Source: Toxonevra muliebris
Taxonomy: Eukaryota; Arthropoda; Insecta; Diptera; Pallopteridae
DNA length: 64,000 bases
Direction of reading: 5' to 3'
Assembly (NCBI GenBank): GCA_963691655.1
Contig: OY829327.1
Span: 84,828,019 to 84,892,018 of the forward strand
Below are positions 25,287-36,948 of the stretch, one piece after another (within the stretch, counting starts at the first letter, position 1; every line of letters begins with the position of its first letter). A program made the translations under genes and the position numbers. The notes beneath the pieces are model-generated. The model made no database searches. It saw nothing but the letters and a program-made list of their open reading frames with translations, and had not been told where the DNA came from.

Positions 25287-25961
25287 CGAAACGATAATTA
25301 GGGAATTTAAATATTACAGAGTCAGGAATCATTCATTCAGTAAAACAAATCAGGATTCGTTGGTTAATTCCAAATAAAATGTTTTTTATTACTTTTCATA
25401 CACATATAACCTAAGTACCTCCGGTATCTGCAAGTTGATTGAGAATAGATTTATGTGTGCATTAAATACATTTTCCTTTCACTTATCTAAAAATAGTTCT
25501 AAACCAACAGAACTTGAATTCTTTCTTCACATGAAGCATCACAATTTTAGAGTTTTTGTTTTATTTTTCAACTTTTTTTTACTCGTATCATAAAAGTTTC
25601 TTGTTTGCACTTATGTTAAGTTTTATCTTTGTAAACTTGGAATTTCGAGTTTCGTAGATTTATATTTAATAAATCCAATTAGCGTTAATTTATTATTACT
25701 TTGTAAGTTTAACTATTATGTTTTAATAATTCGATCATACTTTATATTCGAACTCTAAATGTGTTTATTGAAATTAGTGAAATTTAGTTGGACATAAAAT
25801 TAACTTCAAGTAGATTTTACATGCAAATTTAGATGACAAATATACAATGTAAGCCAAGATATAAATATTGGAAAATAAAGCTAATATCAGATACTTATTC
25901 ATGCTAAACTAATTTCAATCAGATCGTTCATTTGCAATTACACCGTCATAAATCAAAATAT

Positions 25962-25967
25962 TTTATT
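25962..25967 (-). terminator. Candidate poly(A) signal of the SNAPC5-like gene
   Basis: TTTATT on plus (AATAAA on minus), about 190 nt beyond the stop codon. Positional evidence only. Confidence 0.35.
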
Positions 25968-26154
25968 TTGAGTTATTGATGCAGGATGGACCGTTTTGAA
26001 AAGATATTTCACTTGACAATCTTTCTGCTTTACTCTGAAAGCCCACAATTGAGGAGTACGTGTGTATAGTTGCAAATATGCGAAATTGTTTATTGGCATT
26101 CTTCTTTGAAGTTTCAGTTTGCATCTCATAAATCCAATTACAATAGTTTTTAAC

Positions 26155-26586
26155 TTATAAATCGTCTTCCTCCTCTTCTTCAATGTTTTCTCTCGTCATT
26201 GGAGCAGTAAGCATATCCAAATCTATTTCCTGCTGATTTACTTCTGCTTCATACTGCGGGTGCACTTCTTCTAGTAGTACAGAATGCGTTGCTCTGGAGG
26301 TACTCGGCTTTCCTTCTGCTGTTGTATAAGTTGCTCCGACTGATTGCTTCTCAATATTCATTGCTGCCACTGCACTGGAATTTAACTGCAGCTCCTCAAC
26401 CTGTTTAATTAGAATATTAATTTAGAAGCGGAAATATGTCGTATCTTTCTCACACACTTTTAGTTCGTTTATTGTTTCCTGTATTTTACCCATTATTCCT
26501 TCCAATTCCTTTTGTATTTTCAGTAATTTCACCTGCTCTCTTTGTAGTTGTCTATTTTTTAAAATATTTTTTTTGCTGATTCCCAT
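26155..26586 (-). CDS. SNAPC5 (SNAP19)-like small nuclear RNA activating complex subunit
   Basis: Minus-strand exons 26458-26586 (start ATG at 26586-26584) and 26155-26400, joined over a 57-bp GT-AG intron in phase 0, give 124 residues. Residues about 8-58 are a predicted coiled coil with heptad leucines. The junction creates NELKVEELQLNSSA, close to the LKVEELALQS motif of vertebrate SNAPC5. The C-terminus is the acidic run IEEEEEDDL, as in SNAPC5. The human protein is 98 residues. SNAPC5 is the small subunit that stabilises SNAPc, the complex that binds the proximal sequence element of snRNA promoters for Pol II and Pol III. The identification rests on a short motif plus architecture, so a generic coiled-coil protein remains possible. 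Confidence 0.7.
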
Positions 26587-28793
26587 TCTCTAATTATGAT
26601 TGTACACCGATTCTCTGTCCTATACTTTGGATTTGTTTACATTTTAGCAGCGTTGCAAAAACTTGACAACTCACTTTCGCTTTCATTGCTCAAAAGAATG
26701 AGTAGTACAGGGTGACACTACGATTTCTTCCTAAGTGGCTGTTCAGACGGGAGCAAGCACGAAAAGCCTAGGCAGGCGTGTCGTGTTCACTTGAGTGCAA
26801 CCATGACGGACTTTTTCTAATCAAAAAGGAACGGTGGAATTGGAATTTTGTCACTTTTTCTTGTGCTCATTAAGATAGGTTCTTTTGTTCGCAAAAAATG
26901 CAAAAGAAATATCAATTAGGTGCCTTAAATATGTACTTAAAATTAAATAAAAAATAAAAGCAACAATCTCTTAAGAAATTAAAATAAGTTTATAAAAAAA
27001 TAGCAAGAAAATGAAGACTGTGCGTGCGTGCGTGTTGCGTTCATGTTGCCTATTCACCTTCAAACAAATTATGAGGGAAAGTGGCAAAATCGGAACAATA
27101 TAAACATGGAACATTCATAATGCGCCGATTTTTATTTTATTTTTGGATTTTCGGTGCAACTCTGCTATCTCTTCTCTCTATCTATTTCTTCTACCTTTCT
27201 CTTTCAGACATGATTCATGCCTGCACTCGTCTGAACACCCACTAACAGAGTTAAGTGGGGAACCGAATGTGAAGCTGAAACGCTTCAATCTGTCAAAAGT
27301 AAAACGTATGTATTTTATATGAGATTGATTACAATTTAAAGTTGTCGCTGCAGCTGAAGATGAAGCGCAAAGTAAGAACTTTTCAACTTTGTCACGCTTC
27401 AAGCATAAACAAAATAAAAAAGTGAAAGAATGTATGGAATTATTTACAGAACTTGCAAAAAAAATTAATTGGTTTGCAATTCTCTGATTGCAAACTAGTT
27501 ACTTGGTTTTGTTGTTCTTTCTTCTTTTTTTTTTGAATCTTGAGTCAAAAATGTATTAAGGATTTTTACTCATTTTCCCCTATCTATTTTCTAAGCGCTT
27601 TAATTTAAAAAACCAAAACTTAAATAGCATTAAAAACTATTAAAATTAATTGTACAAAACCTTACTTTCTCGCAATTTTCAAAAACAAGTTATATCATGG
27701 GAGGTTCTGTTCACATTTTTCTTTGTCGCACTTCGTCGTTTGCTATGCTACATTCTAAGCTTCAGATGCATACTTCACGCTTCACATTCTGTTTCACGCT
27801 TTGAATGCAAAGGTTTATAGGGCTTATGAACATTAATGGGCACATAACCCTACCTAACGGAGCTCAATTAGATGGTTCTCAGTATTATCACGTACTAGGT
27901 GCGGATATTTCAATTATTAAGGGTATGTAGTTTTCCGGTTTGAGGGAATTACCGAACGGGTTGTTATATAAAAAAAAAAAAACACAAAAAAAAAATTGCT
28001 AAAATTTTGTAGGATCACAAATACATTAAAAAATTTAAATTATAATAACATAATTAATTATTTTAATACTAAGTAGTCATACGTTGGCTGGTGTTTGTAT
28101 ATACCACACGAAACAAAAAACTTAACATTGACGTGACGTCATGACTTGCACTGTTAATCTTATTTTCTATTACATACAATTTATCTGGTAACTTTATGTG
28201 TGTGTATGTGCTTCTTGATTACATACATCCCCTTGGAATATGGGTTGCCGTGTTGCTCGCACGGGGGGCCGGAACTCTAGATTCTTTTACATATATGAAT
28301 AAAGTGTACGAGCCCCTATTGCCCTTCCAGAAATCCAAAGACTATTTTTTTATTATTTTGAGTTTCTAATAAAACAGGTAATAAAAAATTATATTTTGAC
28401 AATTTTGGATATATCCGCAATAAACAACAATAACAATAGGATAACAATGACAATAATTGTTGCTTTTGTTGTTGCTATTGTCCGTCGGTCGGTCGGTCGG
28501 TCGGTCTCTCTCTCTCTTTCTCTTTCTCGTATGAATGCAATGCAAACGCAAACAAAAACAACAATCGGAACAAGGACATGAATAAAGAATCAAATTGTTA
28601 AAAATCAATAAAAGAGAGATATTTTATATTCTGAGGACATTTTCAAAGTGCAATTGTGTAAACTCAGTGAGAAAAAGAAAAGTCATAGTAAATTTACATA
28701 AAAAAATTACTTGTTAATTAAAAATAAATTGCAAATGTTTTAGAGTATTAAATAAAGGAAGTCGAGAGTGAAGAGATACTGAAAGCTGCAGCA
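26587..28793. other. Divergent upstream region of SNAPC5-like and TMEM169-like genes
   Basis: No protein gene is supported. The TMEM169-like 5' UTR probably includes a segment from about 28744, after a TTTTAG acceptor-like site, to the ATG at 28794. A GGTC tetranucleotide repeat followed by a CT tract lies at 28484-28530. The region 27960-27995 is poly(A)-rich. Confidence 0.45.
28484..28530. repeat. Microsatellite (GGTC)n then (CT)n
   Basis: About five GGTC units run directly into CTCTCTCTCTCTTTCTC. Simple repeat, seen directly. Confidence 0.9.
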
Positions 28794-30267
28794 ATGGTTA
28801 GCAAGACTGCATTGAACACTGAGGAACGCCCAGTTTTCATACCGCCACGAAAAAGGCACACGTCCAAAAAAACAAATGGCGCACAAAACTATGTCGATCA
28901 CATTGTTAACGTGCAGGTATAATTTATAATTTTTCTATTATTATTATTTTTATATATTTGAATGCTCCAGATTTCATTGGGTTATAATAAATTCGTATAT
29001 GTACTTATGTATAAATGTTTCTAGCAAAATCGCCAAAAACTCTCCCCTTCAAATCCAGGCCTAGATGAAGACCTTCTCAAGACCTCGCTCATTCTCAAGA
29101 ATAAACAACCACTGCCACAAATACCAACAGCAACCACAAACATAGAAATTGAAGAAAAGTCTACCAATTCAACGACATCAACACACCGTAGCATAAAATC
29201 CTCTCAATCGATTGTGGCTGATAACATTTACGAAGACGATAATGAGTTGCAAAATTTCGAAAATGTTTCCCAAGGCACCAAATCAATTAGCCACCGACAT
29301 GAAAGTGCAACCATAACACCAAGCAGCTGCTATTCCGAAAGTAGTCTTGATGCTAAACTGATGAGCAAATCTCAGGATTGTCTAAGCAATCGTTCCTCAT
29401 CGAAGAAACGTGTTAATATACGCACCGATTTGCAGCATGTACGTAGTCAAAGAAATTCGCCAGAGGTTGTAAGCTTCGAAGATTTGGAATCTGGCGAAAC
29501 GAGTGTGCTCAATGCTGATGATGACCATAGTTTGGTGGAACGTTATAATACGCGACGCTCAATGAATAGCAGTAGCAACTATTTGACAATGACAGGTGCG
29601 TTTTCATACACTGGAGATGAATGCATATTCATTTATATAATATATTTGCATGTATATATGCGTGTGTGATCTTTGTGTTTTAGGCACCATTAAACGTGGA
29701 CGCAAAAAGGGCCAAAGCTTGGATCTTCAAATCAACATCAGTCGCGAAGAATTGGAGCAAATCAACGCAGCTGCAATTGCAACCGAAGTGAAAAAGAACC
29801 AAAATCTCTGCTGCACGTGCACCTTAAACACTGGTGTTCATATCTTCATACTGTCATTGATATGTCTTCCATTTGTTACACTTATTTCGTGTATTTACTC
29901 CTTCTACATTGGCACGTTAACTTGGTACAATATGTTCAACTATGTCAATGAAGAAAAATCATATCTGTTTCGGATTTTCATGTCCCCAATATTAATACTG
30001 GCATACCCAGTAGCAGTTATCAGTTCTACTATAGGTTTAGGGATATATTCTGGCTTTGCACAGCTTAGTCTACAGTTCAATAGTTGGTTAAATGAGATTG
30101 CCGATATTGAGAAGGGCTTCTACGGCTGGTTATGCTCTTTTTTACATTTATCCGATTGCAGTCCCTATGAAGTGGTTATATTAACAGATATTCGTCTGCC
30201 GCATAGTGGCGGCGTGGTTCATGAGGTACCACGTTTGCATATTAATACCCAGGAGTTATCTCTATAA
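28794..30267 (+). CDS. TMEM169-like transmembrane protein
   Basis: Exons 28794-28916, 29025-29595 and 29684-30267 give 425 residues with consistent phases (0, then 1). Residues 1-225 are hydrophilic and Ser/Thr-rich, presumably cytoplasmic and disordered. The junction creates YLTMTGTIKRGRKKGQ, matching the YVTLTGTITRGKKKGQ start of the conserved block in vertebrate TMEM169. Membrane segments lie at about 283-307 and 330-352, separated by GTLTWYNMFNYVNEEKSY. The signature EKGFYGWLCSFLHLSDCSPY follows. The family has two membrane passes and little known function. The human protein is about 300 residues, so the long N-terminal extension is a fly feature. AATAAA at 30410-30415 fits the 3' end. 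Confidence 0.9.
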
Positions 30268-30409
30268 ATAAGCTCTTAATATTTCAAAAACTGTCAAATA
30301 AGAAAAACTGAATATGAAAAGTGATATGAAATACAAATTGTGGTTATTCAACAAAATTAAACTGGGTTTAGCATTAGGGCAATCTGCAATCTACAATACA
30401 CAATTTTAC

Positions 30410-30415
30410 AATAAA
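30410..30415 (+). terminator. Candidate poly(A) signal of the TMEM169-like gene
   Basis: AATAAA 143 nt after the stop codon, in the TACAATAAAGCTT context. Confidence 0.5.
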
Positions 30416-30752
30416 GCTTGAAAATGCCAAAAGTTTTTGGGTGATAAATAAACATAAATTAGAAAACCAGTTTGTCGATGAATTTTCCTTTACGTAATTT
30501 TGAAATTCCTTGCATACACAAGTAAATACTAGAACTCACATTGTAGTGAATTTAGTGACTAATATTTAGTAGTTAATTTTATATTATACTAAATAATGAT
30601 TTGTAACTGATATCCTACTTCTGACGCCATATAATCAATACAATTTTATTCTAATCTTAAAAAACACGTTTATCATTACAACAAAGAAAGTTTTCAAGAA
30701 AAAAAAAATATTAACAATATAAGCCAACTGTTTATAAAAATACTAGTTTCAT

Positions 30753-31360
30753 ATAACAGAGTTAAATGCGCAAAATTGTGCGTAAAGTAAGTACAATAAA
30801 ATAAACTTATTATATTACTACTAATTTGTATGTGTAAAATTTACATGTTTTTCAATTTCATTAACTAAATCATTATCATCAGCTCCTTGTACACGTAGAG
30901 AAGTGATGAGTTTAGATTGTGATCTCCTTACGTTGGGGAATTCGCTGCCGTCGTCAACGCTCTCATACATAATTGGGGGAATAATTTTTGTTGTTGTTTA
31001 TTTTTTTTTGAAGTTTTTGTCCAGGCATTGATTTTTTGCGAATTGTAACCAGCTGAATGAAGATAACATCCTTTCTTTATCTTTATTGGATGCTCATTGT
31101 TTCGGATTCCCCCAACAATAAGACGCAATCCTGGACCAAGTCCTTTAGTTTGAGTATATGCAGTATTGCGTATTTTCTTCAAATAATTTGCTAGTACGTT
31201 ATCTTCCTTCACGTTTTTCTCTTCCGGTTTTTCTTTTGGCATGTAAAATGAAACAGATAATACGTCATTCATAAGTAATTGAATTTTTTTGTTTTTGTTT
31301 CTGGCAAATTGAAATATTTTCGCCATTGTTCATCGTTAGCCAGAGCAATGTAATCCATCT
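30753..31360 (-). repeat. Dispersed repeat with protein-coding trace, copy 1 (second copy 45741-46340)
   Basis: Both copies begin TAACAGAGTTAAA and share CAAAATTGTGCG, GATGAGTTT(A/C)GATTGTGAT and CATTGTTCATC. On the minus strand copy 1 has a 132-codon frame (30928-31326) containing NYLKKIRNTAYTQTKGLG; copy 2 keeps a related NLKKIRNTTYTQTIGLD. The shared frame suggests a decayed transposon ORF, but I do not recognise the protein. Copy 2 lies in the arrestin gene. Ends are approximate. Confidence 0.65.
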
Positions 31361-33929
31361 CTTATATCGAGCCTTTCCCGCGATTTTATCCTAAGCGCCA
31401 AAAATAAAATTTTACAGAAGGTTTTTTAGTTATCTTTGGGTTGGTGCTACATATTGGCATGATTTTCCGTATATAAGCTTTATTTCGACTTACACATTTC
31501 TTGGAAGTATTAATAGCTACCTCATTAAACTAAAAATAGGTTTTTTTTTTTTTGGACATACGATAATTTTGCGGGCGCTGCCAAAAGATATTATAATACT
31601 TTAGTGGTACTTACGATAAAAATATTTTGAGGTAAAAGAAAAATTTTTTGTTAAGGGGTTATATGCACTTAGGAGGTCGAAAAAATCATTTCCAGCATTT
31701 TTTCTGAAAAGACATTTTATTGGCTTCATATAAAATTGTACATACATATTGTTTAATTTTTTAACTTTAATAAAAATATTTTTTTTTTTTTTAAATGATA
31801 TTTAAAACTCCTGTAGGCGTCTTGCGGTGAGCCCGATATCTGTGAATGGGATAAATGATAAATATTTATCGAAAAAATAAATCCTTCGATCAATTACTAA
31901 AAAAATATATATTTTTAAATCCTGTGCACAAATTTGAAACTGAATTTTTGAGAAATCTTGCTCACCGACTTTGTTCAAAGTTTTAAAAGTTCTTTACACA
32001 TAATGTATTTGTCTTTACAAATACGCATGTAATTTCAAGAATATTTGTTGTATCGATATGAAATTTCCAGAAAATATACTATATTCTTAAAGATATGTAC
32101 ATTACGAAAATGAAATAAACAAAAAATCAATTTTGTTTAAATTCTAACTGCTTATAACCCCTTAAGAAGATTTATTTTAAGTACTTTAAGAGACTACTGT
32201 AAAAGCGTAAAACATAAAATATTTTCCTCAGTTCAATTATTTCTTAAAAGTAATTAGTAGTTAAGTTAAATGTTTTTCATCGTTTTAGGAAAGATATTGT
32301 GAACAAATTTTCACTTGTCTGCAATATAAAATGTATACTGAATATAAAATGATAAAATAAAATTTAATTCAAAATGTGTACTAAAAGTACCATCCGGGTT
32401 CGTCAGTTTCAACTAGCATTCCTCTACCATTGCATCAAATTTTAAATTTAAATATCCATAACAATATCTTTTTGGTATGGCATTTTTTTTTTCACAAAAC
32501 CTTTTCAAATTGTTATACTTCGCCCCTAAAAGTTTTAGTTCACTGTCATATAAAACAACAGGAACGCCATTAGCAATGCAAACTTTGCGTCTTGATCGTG
32601 TAATTCCGCTGAGATCATACTTTCTAACCTCAGAATTTTTATTCTTTCCAAAAGTTACAGATCGTAAAGTATTGAATTTCATTTTACTGCTGGAAGTATT
32701 ACTTGAAAAATAATTTTGCTTTCCAATATGTTAAAAATTTAATTTTCCGGCCACTTTTCAAATCACGCAATTAATCAGAAATTATTTCTGAGCTTTTACA
32801 TCAAAATAAAAAGATATGAGGTACCATTAAACGGGTATTGCGATTATTGTATATTTTATTATATTATACTTATTTTTATATATATTTTATATAAGAGTTT
32901 TTCATAGCACAAATTTTAGCTCAATTAGGGGCAAACCCAACTAAGCAGGACGCAATTAAGCGGAAACTGCTGTAATACATATTTGTATATTTCTACACTA
33001 TTCCAAATACGAAAAGGCTTGATTGGTTTTCGGCTGCACACACGGGTGAATTTTTTTTTGGACAGTTTTCCAACATTTTTAAGTTGAGCCAGTGAAGTTC
33101 TCAAAATTTGTGATTTCGAACAGGTAAATATAACTTTAATGCTATATACATATTTATCGTATAATATTATAAAATGATTTAATCGGTATTGTGTTTGTGT
33201 AAAAACTTTCACTGATGCTCAAAAAATTACGTCGTATTCCCAAAGTGAATATTATGTATATTTTTTCATTGGTTTTGAAAACTAAAACTAAATATAGCAA
33301 CGAGGCATGCGTCGAAAAGTTTTTTATCCGCGAGTGTAATAGAGAAGTTCACTTAAAGTGCGTCAAAATCGACGGTCCCTGATGCACATGTCCGAACTGT
33401 GACTCAGATGATTCTGCCTTAAATTTTAAACTATGTCTCTCAATAAATATAATAAAAAATAGAGAATTGGTTTCAAAATCTTTACATTTATATTTATTTT
33501 TGATTTGTTACATTTTTCAGTGAATTTTCAAGTGATGTCCATCTTAGGGCTACTATTTTGAATACCGAAATTTTTAACAATTTTTGAATATACTTAAAAA
33601 AATGTTGACGTGCAAAATTAAATTTTTTCTCTGTGGCCAAAAGATACCCAACATATTGTACTTTCATACGGTATATAGCAATTTAAGATATTTTATTCAG
33701 TTTGGGTTTTAGAACACTATTTCAATAGTATGTCTATTTTGGGCTCTCTCTTCTAATTTATGTACATAAGCATGTGTTGAGAAAATAGGTCTGTTCACTT
33801 ACAAAAAATTCTTATTAATTATTGAAAGTTTCTACTAGTAAAGTGTTCACGTACTCGAAAAACTTTTTTCTCAATCTTTGTTTTACTCTCTCGTTGCAAG
33901 TTTTTACTGGAAAAGTACGTGAACAGACA
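31361..33929. other. Intergenic
   Basis: AT-rich, with poly(T) near 31541-31553 and 31780-31791. One small minus-strand ORF (32413-32682) is listed separately. Near 32925-32975 the end-like word CAGCAGTTTCCGCTTAATTG (minus strand) resembles pogo/Tc1-type transposon termini, but no matching partner was found. Nothing else is supported. Confidence 0.4.
32413..32682 (-). CDS. Small hypothetical ORF, basic protein
   Basis: An open frame of 89 residues, Lys/Arg-rich, with the phrases GITRSRRKVCIANGVPVVLY and NLKRFCEKKNAIPKRYCYGY. There is no domain I can name, no membrane segment and no signal peptide. It stands alone in a repeat-rich gap, so it may be a small gene, an exon of an unrecognised gene or a transposon fragment. 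The amino-acid composition looks more protein-like than neighbouring chance ORFs, but this is weak evidence. Confidence 0.25.
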   Translation of the reverse strand: MKFNTLRSVTFGKNKNSEVRKYDLSGITRSRRKVCIANGVPVVLYDSELKLLGAKYNNLKRFCEKKNAIPKRYCYGYLNLKFDAMVEEC

Positions 33930-34040
33930 TAAAAGGTCTTAACTGAAAGTAAACAAAAAATACCCTCTGCTATAGACAAAAAAAAGTACGGGAACACACA
34001 AAACCACTTTTTTGCACGAAACAAAATGTCAAATTGTAGT
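33930..34040 (-). repeat. Dispersed repeat, copy 1 (inverted copy 46870-46985)
   Basis: Reading minus, ATTTTGTTTCGTGCA, GTTCCCGTA and TTTTTGTCTAT occur in the same order at 46870-46985 on plus. Just upstream (33800-33925), GGTCTGTTCAC and GTTCACGTAC recur inverted as GTACGTGAACAGAC, so this may be one arm of a small TIR element. Confidence 0.55.
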
Positions 34041-34227
34041 GGCAATTAAATTTAAAAAACAAAGTATCTGCGATATTTCATCGCCATTTGCATTATTCAG
34101 AAGTTGAACAGATACTTGCGTCACTTGTGGAGAATGTAGAATGAAATATACAATTAATACATTTTCAAATGTCTTTTGACAATTTTCATTTTAAATAACA
34201 CTTATTTTTCCAAAAATTCTTTATTTA

Positions 34228-35015
34228 CAGTAGAATCGCAATAATTCGTACCCCGTTAATTCAAAAATCTCAATAATTTGTAACAAACTGCTGGTCTCGA
34301 AAAAATCGCTTTAATTCGCAAAAATTCTACACATTTTGGTCCCCTCATTAATTCGCATTTTTTTCAATACAAGGTCTGTTTAACCTCTTATAAATCGAAA
34401 TTGGTTGTTGACAACCTTTTATAATTCGTAATGCAGAGTAAAATTCTATGGACCTATGATTCGAAATCAATCATTGTAGATAGTAGTCAATCATTGTAGA
34501 TAGCTACGTTCACTTTTTTTAAGAAAATTTTTGTGTTTTTCGTGGTTGACAAGATACGCGAAGAGAGCGTTAAACTACAAAACTGTTAATCCGTATTTTT
34601 CTTATTTTAACCTCGTTAACGTATATCCCAATAATGTTCAAAAACTTAAGTGAAATGGGAGATACGGTTTCCATTTTATTTGAGTTTTCTTTAAAATACG
34701 GATGCTGGCTGTCAATGAGTGGATTGTATACATGCAGTATCATCGCTCTAAATTGGCTTTGCTATAATTCCTGGTTACAGAGGTTATAGCAGACATTAGG
34801 CCCCATTGGAAAACTGTAAGTATTAAGAGTCCTGGACATATTATTTTTTTAAATTTATTTTAGAATTGCATAAAATATTGAAGAAACTCAAAAACGATTT
34901 TGAGGAAAAAATCGGGGGTGAAAGGGTTAAATCGAAATCTCGGTAAATCGAAAACTTCTGTAATTTGTAAAAAATTGCTGGTCCCTTCCGATTACGAATT
35001 ATCGGGATTCTGCTG
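34228..35015. mobile_element. Pogo-like (Tc1/mariner superfamily) non-autonomous element
   Basis: Starts CAGTAGAATCGCAATAATTC and ends GAATTATCGGGATTCTGCTG. The outer 20 bp form an imperfect TIR (CAGYAGAATCSCRATAATTC). It is flanked on both sides by TA (34226-34227 and 35016-35017), the classic TSD of this superfamily. The subterminal DNA is rich in TAATTCG words. At 788 bp it is too short for an active transposase and shows no long ORF, so it is an internally deleted copy. A short direct repeat (GTCAATCATTGTAGATAG-like) lies near 34466-34502. Confidence 0.8.
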
Positions 35016-35331
35016 TATTTATAAATTTCAAATTTTCAATATGTTTTAACAAAAGCAACACCGCTGATTGTTTGACACTTTTACCATTTTACCCGAGAAA
35101 TTAGCCTCAAAATCCCCGGGATTATAAAGAAAAATGACGGGATTTTCGGGATTTGTATTACACAAACTCATTGGAGTGCAAAATTTTTATTTGTTTTACA
35201 TAATATTCGTTTCGTATTTTGCTATGTTTGAGTAAGGGGAACATTTTTTCACTAATTGTTTTCCAATTCGTTCATGGTAGGGCCTCTGGAAAGCCAACTA
35301 AGTTTGAGACAGTATATTTTGAGATATATTT

Positions 35332-36144
35332 GCCCTATTCATTATTTAGTGCAAATGGTCTTGCATCATTGCAAATGTGTATATTAGAAAATGGAAAGTT
35401 TAATTGTGTAAACTTTTTTCCAGTGGCCGCCATAGGTTTAAAAAAAATTGCTTTCAAACTTGTTTGATGCCAATTATTAAAAACAAATCAAACTGCTTCG
35501 AACAGTAGTACTCACGGTACACTGGTTTTGGTAACAACAACAAAAAAATGGCCGCTATTAAAGTATTATATTAAAACTTTTAATTATCTCTATTGCATTA
35601 GATTCTTGAAGAAAGTTTAAAATTGCCTTAATCTCCTCCGTCCACTTTTTGTTGGGCTTCTCCCTATTAATTTTTTCTTTAAATGAAGGGATTCCATTTC
35701 TTTTTGGGTTTTGTTTACTTTTTTTGTTTCTGTGAAATATCAGCTGATTAAGAAATCAACTCAGTGTTGAATATGCATAACATATATAAGCAATATGGTT
35801 ATTCATGCGTTGATGCAAAAGTGCGAAATTGCGAAAGTGCGGCTTAAAGCACTAAGATGTGAGTGTTCAATGCAAATATTGGAGATGCGAAATAGTTTAA
35901 CTGTCAAAATGTTACCATCTCATTGAAAAATAAAGAAAATATTTTGGATTCTTCTTACGAATTTAAAGGTAGAAAGGTGTCAAACTTCCGCATCGCAAGG
36001 AATGCCCATAATGTGTTTTCACTGTTACATATTTGCAAAAGCGTAGAAAATGCAAATCTGTATATTTTGTTGTTGGGAAAAATGCGCAAAAAAATTTGCA
36101 GATGCACTTGTGCAAGACCATTTGCAGCTTATCGTGAATAGGGC
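35332..36144. mobile_element. 813-bp TIR element, superfamily unknown
   Basis: The left end GCCCTATTCATTATTTAGTG and the right end TTATCGTGAATAGGGC are inverted, and pairing continues inwards through GCAAATGGTCTTGCA/TGCAAGACCATTTGC, giving an imperfect TIR of roughly 35 bp. Interior words such as TTGCAAATGTGTATATT also partly recur inverted. No TSD is obvious and there is no convincing transposase. Confidence 0.65.
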
Positions 36145-36414
36145 CATTGTTTTTTTCTCAACCATTTAATTGCATAATTCTCGCTTCAAAGAAGAAATTT
36201 TGAAAAATTCGGATGTTCTGTTCTAACAGATTACTTAAAGCAACCGAAAGCTGATTACTATAGTTTTAAGTTTAATCTTTAAATTAAATTGAATCTAGAA
36301 AATTTTTTTTCATTACAACAAAGTAAACCGATTGTGGGACGGAAGTGGCAAAATTTTTTTTTTTATTAAATTTTTTGTAATTTACTATTCGGTCGAGTAA
36401 ACACACACTATGCA

Positions 36415-36940
36415 TAATGCTCGTATCTTTTTTCCGACCAAAAACTGTATATTTGATACAAAATTTTTTAAAAAACTGTAAATCGATTTCAAAAAAACTG
36501 TATATTTCGCGGTATCAATTTTTTTAATGAAAATTAACAAGGAAAGCAGTTTATCTATCATCTAAATCGTCTTCGTTCTCCATTTTCATATCTCCTTCTG
36601 TGGTTATATTGAATTTGTGCTTTGAAGAAATTTGACGAAGCGATTTCGGCTTTGCTATGAGATATTTCTAGAAATCAACGCATGGATATTTCAAGTTACA
36701 TTTGACGGCAAGAATTGCCTTCAATGTTTCCACTTCTTTCAAAAGTATACTCACAACGAGTTGCCATTGTTCTTTCAGACGTTTTGCATTGCGATTGATA
36801 AATTTGAATTTCGTAGCGCTAAAAACTTTATATTTTTTTCTTAGTATAAACGCGGTATTTTGGTAAAAAAAAGGCGGTATGCGGTTTTGGAGTTGAAAAA
36901 CGGTGTGCTACGGCGAAAAACTGTATAGATACGAGCGTTA
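36415..36940 (-). mobile_element. hAT-like non-autonomous element, copy B, with 8-bp TSD
   Basis: Flanked by ACTATGCA at 36407-36414 and 36941-36948. Termini TAATGCTCGTATCT and AGATACGAGCGTTA form a 14-bp TIR with one mismatch. The body aligns along its length with copy A (16948-17449). On the minus strand it shows the related reading ETLKAILAVKCNLKYPCVDF followed by an in-frame TAG. Two independent 8-bp TSDs make the boundaries secure. Confidence 0.82.
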
Positions 36941-36948
36941 ACTATGCA

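Larger units (their letters stand above)
25106..26154. other. Convergent 3' UTR region
   Basis: Lies between the stops of two convergent genes. It holds candidate poly(A) signals for both (plus AATAAA 25281 and 25373; minus AATAAA as TTTATT at 25962-25967). No other gene is supported; small ORFs here have no recognisable content. Confidence 0.5.

Noticed and set aside
28230..28275. GC-rich spot that looked like a tRNA or small RNA
   Set aside because: No cloverleaf or Pol III boxes could be formed.
28366..28608. ORFs on both strands over the GGTC/CT microsatellite
   Set aside because: Open only because of the simple repeat.
32925..33212. 95-codon minus ORF with a transposon-like end word nearby
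   Set aside because: No transposase motif and no inverted partner for the end word, so neither gene nor element could be bounded.
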